DNA of 64,000 bases from Paenisporosarcina sp. HGH0030 (GTDB taxonomy: Bacteria > Bacillota > Bacilli > Bacillales_A > Planococcaceae). Shown here one piece after another: positions 61,280 through 64,000 of the stretch. Below the pieces are notes generated by a model. The model made no database searches. It was not told where the DNA came from and saw only the letters and a program-made list of their open reading frames with translations. Location: positions 62,001 through 126,000 of the forward strand of contig NZ_KE150423.1 of NCBI RefSeq assembly GCF_000411295.1, read 5' to 3'. Within the stretch, counting starts at the first letter, position 1; the number at the start of each line of letters is the position of its first letter. Made by a program: the position numbers and the translations under genes.

Positions 61280-62608
61280 TTAACAACATGAACTCTTCCC
61301 ACCGATATTTGTACTGCAAACACCTGTTTCAGGTAAATCCAGTTCCACACGTTTTGCCGCATCCTGATCACCTGTTAAGTGGGCAACAATGGAACGGACT
61401 TGTTCGTAGCCAGTGGCCATTAAAAATGTTGGCGCACGTCCGTAACTCTTCATGCCCACAAGATAAAAGTTCTTTTCTGGTTGCCGAAGTTCAGCTTCTC
61501 CGTGAGGACGAACGGTCCCGCAGCTGTGAATATTCGGGTCAATAAGTGGTGCCAAGGCAGATACACTCTCGATAGCAGAATCAATGTCGAGTCTAATTTC
61601 ACGCAGGAAACTGAAATTGGGACGAGAACCAGTGTTTGCAATGATTTCATCGATATTATCAATTGAGTATCTCTCGTTTTTCATAGTACCATGAATGGTT
61701 AACTTGCCATTCTCTTTAGAGATTTCGTTTACCAGGAAAGGGGTATGAACGCTAATTTTGCCGCTGTCCACCAGTTGATGAATACGTGAACCTAATTGAC
61801 CTCTTGCTGGAAGTGCATCCCGGGATTCTCCACCATAAACTTCCTCGACACGATTCTTACGCAAAATCCACACGATTTCCGTTCCTTCCAATTCAGCTAA
61901 TTCCAAGATTGTATTGATTGCAGAATGACCACCACCTACAACAGCCACACGTTTTTGTTCAAATTTAATACGTTCGGATTCTTTTATATTTGGAATGCCG
62001 TATGTGATATGAGGTGAAAGCAATTCTTCCCCTTTTGTCCACACATTATCTGCATTCACAGGATTTGGTTGTGCCCAAGTACCAGTAGCATCTATGACTG
62101 CTTTTGCTTCAATTCTTTCAGTTGTGCCTTCTTCTTCGATATACAGGATGAAAGACTGTCCATCTCTGTTGGCATCTTTCATTTTGTCCATTCCCTGTTT
62201 ACTGATTGCCACTACTTTTGCATTTAATTTGATGAATGGGTTAATTTGAGGCAGATTGGCTAAAGGGATTAAATAGTCTTCCACAAGATCTTTACCAAAA
62301 GGTAATCTCTTCATGACAGGTGCCTTCCAGTGGCTTTCTTCCAATAGCTTCAAAGCCACTTTGTCGATATTATATTGCCAAGGGGAAAATAATCGGACGT
62401 GACCCCATTTTAAAATATTATGTCCTACTGTGGGTCCGGCTTCGATTATCAAAAACTGTTCGTTTTTAGCTGCCAGATGCGCAGCTGCAGCCAAGCCGAC
62501 TGGCCCTGCTCCGACGATTACCGTTGGCAAATTCGATTCCTCAAGTATAGATTCAGGAGAACTACAGCAATTCGTCAAAATGTTAAAACTCATTTTTTCA
62601 TTGTTCAT
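61280..62608 (-). CDS. FAD/NAD(P)-dependent oxidoreductase with vicinal cysteines (ArsO-like)
   Basis: A 442-aa flavoprotein of the monooxygenase type with two dinucleotide folds: GAGPVGLAAAAH near residue 30 for FAD and VVGGGHSAINTILELAE near 230 for NAD(P)H. An ATG motif precedes the second (IDATGTW). Unusual ends: Cys14-Cys15 in TNCCSSPES and Cys441-Cys442 at the very C-terminus (GGKSSCC). Such Cys pairs bind As(III) or Sb(III) in arsenic proteins, and flavoproteins of this class are found in ars clusters (family knowledge; exact reaction unproven). ATG 62608 follows GAGGGAC. It lies downstream of the MarR gene and a TTGCA-N3-TGCAA palindrome. Confidence 0.75.
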   Translation of the reverse strand: MNNEKMSFNILTNCCSSPESILEESNLPTVIVGAGPVGLAAAAHLAAKNEQFLIIEAGPTVGHNILKWGHVRLFSPWQYNIDKVALKLLEESHWKAPVMKRLPFGKDLVEDYLIPLANLPQINPFIKLNAKVVAISKQGMDKMKDANRDGQSFILYIEEEGTTERIEAKAVIDATGTWAQPNPVNADNVWTKGEELLSPHITYGIPNIKESERIKFEQKRVAVVGGGHSAINTILELAELEGTEIVWILRKNRVEEVYGGESRDALPARGQLGSRIHQLVDSGKISVHTPFLVNEISKENGKLTIHGTMKNERYSIDNIDEIIANTGSRPNFSFLREIRLDIDSAIESVSALAPLIDPNIHSCGTVRPHGEAELRQPEKNFYLVGMKSYGRAPTFLMATGYEQVRSIVAHLTGDQDAAKRVELDLPETGVCSTNIGGKSSCC

Positions 62609-62630
62609 CGTTAGTCCCTCTTTTCTTTGT

Positions 62631-62643
62631 TTGCATAATGCAA
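62631..62643. promoter_or_regulatory. Candidate MarR operator 1 (flavoprotein promoter)
   Basis: TTGCA-TAA-TGCAA, 23 bases before the flavoprotein start codon, on the edge of its ribosome site. The same arms recur at 63161. Confidence 0.65.
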
Positions 62644-62678
62644 GTATATAGTGAGTAAATAAGCAAGATTTCTCTTGC

Positions 62679-63125
62679 TCATATAATAGGCGTACAGCAC
62701 ACACTTGATTTTGCCATAGCATTGTTCAATAATTTAATAGATCTCAAGACTGTTTCTTGTTCAAATTCATTCATATGTGAAAAAATTTCATCCAAGTAGT
62801 TATTCAAGGAAGTTTCGATGGCAGTAGCCATGAATTTACCTTGAGTAGTTAAGGATAAAATATAATACCTTTTATCATCAAGGGAAGGGGATTTTGTGAC
62901 TAGTCCCATTTTGGTTAATGTTTGAATCTGTCTACTAAATGTCGTTACATCAATTGCCAAAAGCTCTGCAATTTGTTGCATGGTTGGTTCATGTTGTTTA
63001 TCAATTTCGTATAAAATATGACTATGCACAGCTGAAATATCAATGCCACCAATGGCGCAACAATTTTTATTCAAAAGGCCGAAGCGGCGGGTCAATACTT
63101 GAAATAACTCACGTTTGTTTTCCAT
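62679..63125 (-). CDS. MarR-family regulator with vicinal cysteines
   Basis: A 148-aa winged-helix repressor. DNA-binding core: TMQQIAELLAIDVTTFSRQIQTLTKMGLVTKSPSLDDKRYYILSLT (about 48-93). Cys22-Cys23 in the N-terminal helix (LNKNCCAIGG) and Cys143-Cys144 at the end (VCCTPII) could come together in the MarR dimer to form a soft-metal or organoarsenical sensor (inference). It is divergent from the acetyltransferase gene at 63217; palindromes TTGCA-N3-TGCAA lie on both sides of it, consistent with autoregulation. Confidence 0.85.
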   Translation of the reverse strand: MENKRELFQVLTRRFGLLNKNCCAIGGIDISAVHSHILYEIDKQHEPTMQQIAELLAIDVTTFSRQIQTLTKMGLVTKSPSLDDKRYYILSLTTQGKFMATAIETSLNNYLDEIFSHMNEFEQETVLRSIKLLNNAMAKSSVCCTPII

Positions 63126-63160
63126 GATTCACCTCTTTAATATAGTTATATGTTAATTGT

Positions 63161-63173
63161 TTGCAAAATGCAA
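63161..63173. promoter_or_regulatory. Candidate MarR operator 2 (divergent promoter)
   Basis: TTGCA-AAA-TGCAA midway between the divergent MarR and ArsN1-like genes. Identical arms to the site at 62631. Confidence 0.65.
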
Positions 63174-63216
63174 CTAAAAACTAAGATAAAATTAAATTGA
63201 TAAAGAAGGTATAAAA

Positions 63217-63714
63217 ATGTCCGTAAAAATTCGTCCCATGCTGGCAACTGACTGGCAAGAAGTAAAAGAGATTTACGAAGAGGGCATCAAATCAAAAAAT
63301 GCCACTTTTGAAACACAGGCACCCACGTATGAAAAATGGATGGAAACCTCTCATCCTGAGTGTCACATGGTTGCAGTAGAAAATAATCACGTGTTGGCTT
63401 GGGCGAAGGTGCTGTATACTTCGGCACGTCCTGTATATGCAGGGGTGGGTGAAGTTAGTATATACGTACATCCAGATGCGAAAGGTAGAGGTGTAGGCAA
63501 GCGTTTACTACAGGAACTAATCAAAACATCTGAACAAAAGGGTTTTTGGACATTAAAAGCAGTCATTTTCCCTGAAAATGTAGCGAGCCTCAAACTTCAT
63601 TTGTCCTGCGGTTTTCGGGAAGTCGGATTTCATGAGCGAATGGGTAAGATGGACGGGGTCTGGCGTGATAATACGGTATTGGAAAGACGCAGCACACTTG
63701 TAGGTATTGACTAA
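63217..63714 (+). CDS. ArsN1/phosphinothricin-type N-acetyltransferase
   Basis: A 165-aa GNAT enzyme of the Pat family. Motif A is VHPDAKGRGVGKRLLQ (about 87-102). The C-terminal block GFW...IFPENVASLKLHLSCGF and REVGFHERMGKMDGVWRD is the hallmark of the phosphinothricin/arsinothricin (ArsN1) acetyltransferases that acetylate the amino group of these glutamate mimics. AAGAAGGT precedes ATG 63217. Divergent from a Cys-pair MarR gene, it favours arsinothricin or a similar compound as substrate, but phosphinothricin or methionine sulfoximine are alternatives. Confidence 0.8.
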   Translation: MSVKIRPMLATDWQEVKEIYEEGIKSKNATFETQAPTYEKWMETSHPECHMVAVENNHVLAWAKVLYTSARPVYAGVGEVSIYVHPDAKGRGVGKRLLQELIKTSEQKGFWTLKAVIFPENVASLKLHLSCGFREVGFHERMGKMDGVWRDNTVLERRSTLVGID

Positions 63715-63748
63715 TACCTTTTTATTTAAAGGCTTTGTTAAACACTAC

Positions 63749-63989
63749 TGTTGATTAGACACTCCGGCGGAATTACGTGCGGGCAAGACCTCGCAGCGAG
63801 GACAAAGGAACGAAAGCTAGAACGCCACCTCCCTGCTCCTGCGGTTACTCGTCGCATAAAAAAGATTGCTCCTGCGGTTACTCGTCGCAAAATGCAATTT
63901 GTGGAAACGCCATCTTGAGCAACATCCTGTTGGCCCGAGGAGGCTTGCCTGTTCGTCCGCGGAAAGGGAGCAAATTCCCTAAATCAACA
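63749..63989. repeat. Intergenic modular repeat, copy 3
   Basis: Bounded by TGTTGATT (63749-63756) and AATCAACA (63982-63989). It contains two direct copies, 33 bp apart, of a 22-bp module at 63834-63855 and 63867-63888 that also occurs once, inverted, at 2078-2099, plus CCCGAGGAGGCTTGCC and CCGCGGAAAGGGAG motifs like copies 1 and 2. No gene is visible. Confidence 0.75.
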
Positions 63990-64000
63990 TTAAAAGTTAA

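Overview
The window looks like a chromosomal segment of a motile, spore-forming, low-GC Gram-positive bacterium. It is most probably a Planococcaceae/Bacillaceae relative (Sporosarcina- or Psychrobacillus-like); this placement is inference from gene content (flhF-flhG-sigD flagellar genes, a YjcZ-type spore peptide, T-box and lysine riboswitches, strong AGGAGG-type ribosome sites), not from a marker gene.

Layout. 1-4535: end of the flagellar operon (flhF, flhG, sigD, a SwrB-like DUF6115 protein, a YaaR/DUF327 protein and a PilZ protein). The chemotaxis genes that sit between flhG and sigD in Bacillus subtilis are missing, and an intergenic repeat lies there instead. 4703-8344: zinc-ribbon protein, DUF899 protein, ECF sigma factor with its DUF4179 anti-sigma partner, and a ZIP metal transporter. 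8437-8696: a degraded 3' copy of the MFS gene found intact at 43374. 8835-15373: an ABC importer operon (lipoprotein, cytoplasmic phosphodiesterase/phosphatase-superfamily enzyme, two permeases, ATPase, DeoR regulator, HAD phosphatase), probably for an organophosphorus compound. 15405-17524: paired SMR exporters and D-serine dehydratase.

18404-43267: a NarL-type two-component system followed by four consecutive very large secreted subtilases (1184, 2844, 1424 and 1382 aa). They share a duplicated upstream region, and several carry cohesin-like and dockerin-like modules in the same chain. The gaps between them hold fragments of an HNH nuclease, Ig-like repeats and two kinds of transposase.

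43374-54568: MFS transporter behind a T-box leader, phosphatase, DUF5412, PBP4-type carboxypeptidase, 5'-nucleotidase, formate-tetrahydrofolate ligase beside the ruin of an oxalate/formate-type transporter, YebC, a likely structured noncoding RNA on the minus strand, a YjcZ-type peptide, a direct-repeat patch and a broken small gene. 54569-60269: lysine-riboswitch-controlled amino-acid permease, TipA/Mta-type MerR regulator with its characteristic 19-bp promoter, asparagine synthetase, DinB protein and a membrane protein.

60353-63714: GNAT enzyme and small proteins, then a compact unit of a MarR regulator and a flavoprotein, both with vicinal cysteines, a small partner ORF, and a divergent ArsN1-like acetyltransferase. 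An identical-pattern palindrome (TTGCA-N3-TGCAA) precedes both transcription units. I read this as a candidate arsenic/organoarsenical response module without arsM or arsB nearby. The window ends in a third copy of the modular intergenic repeat.
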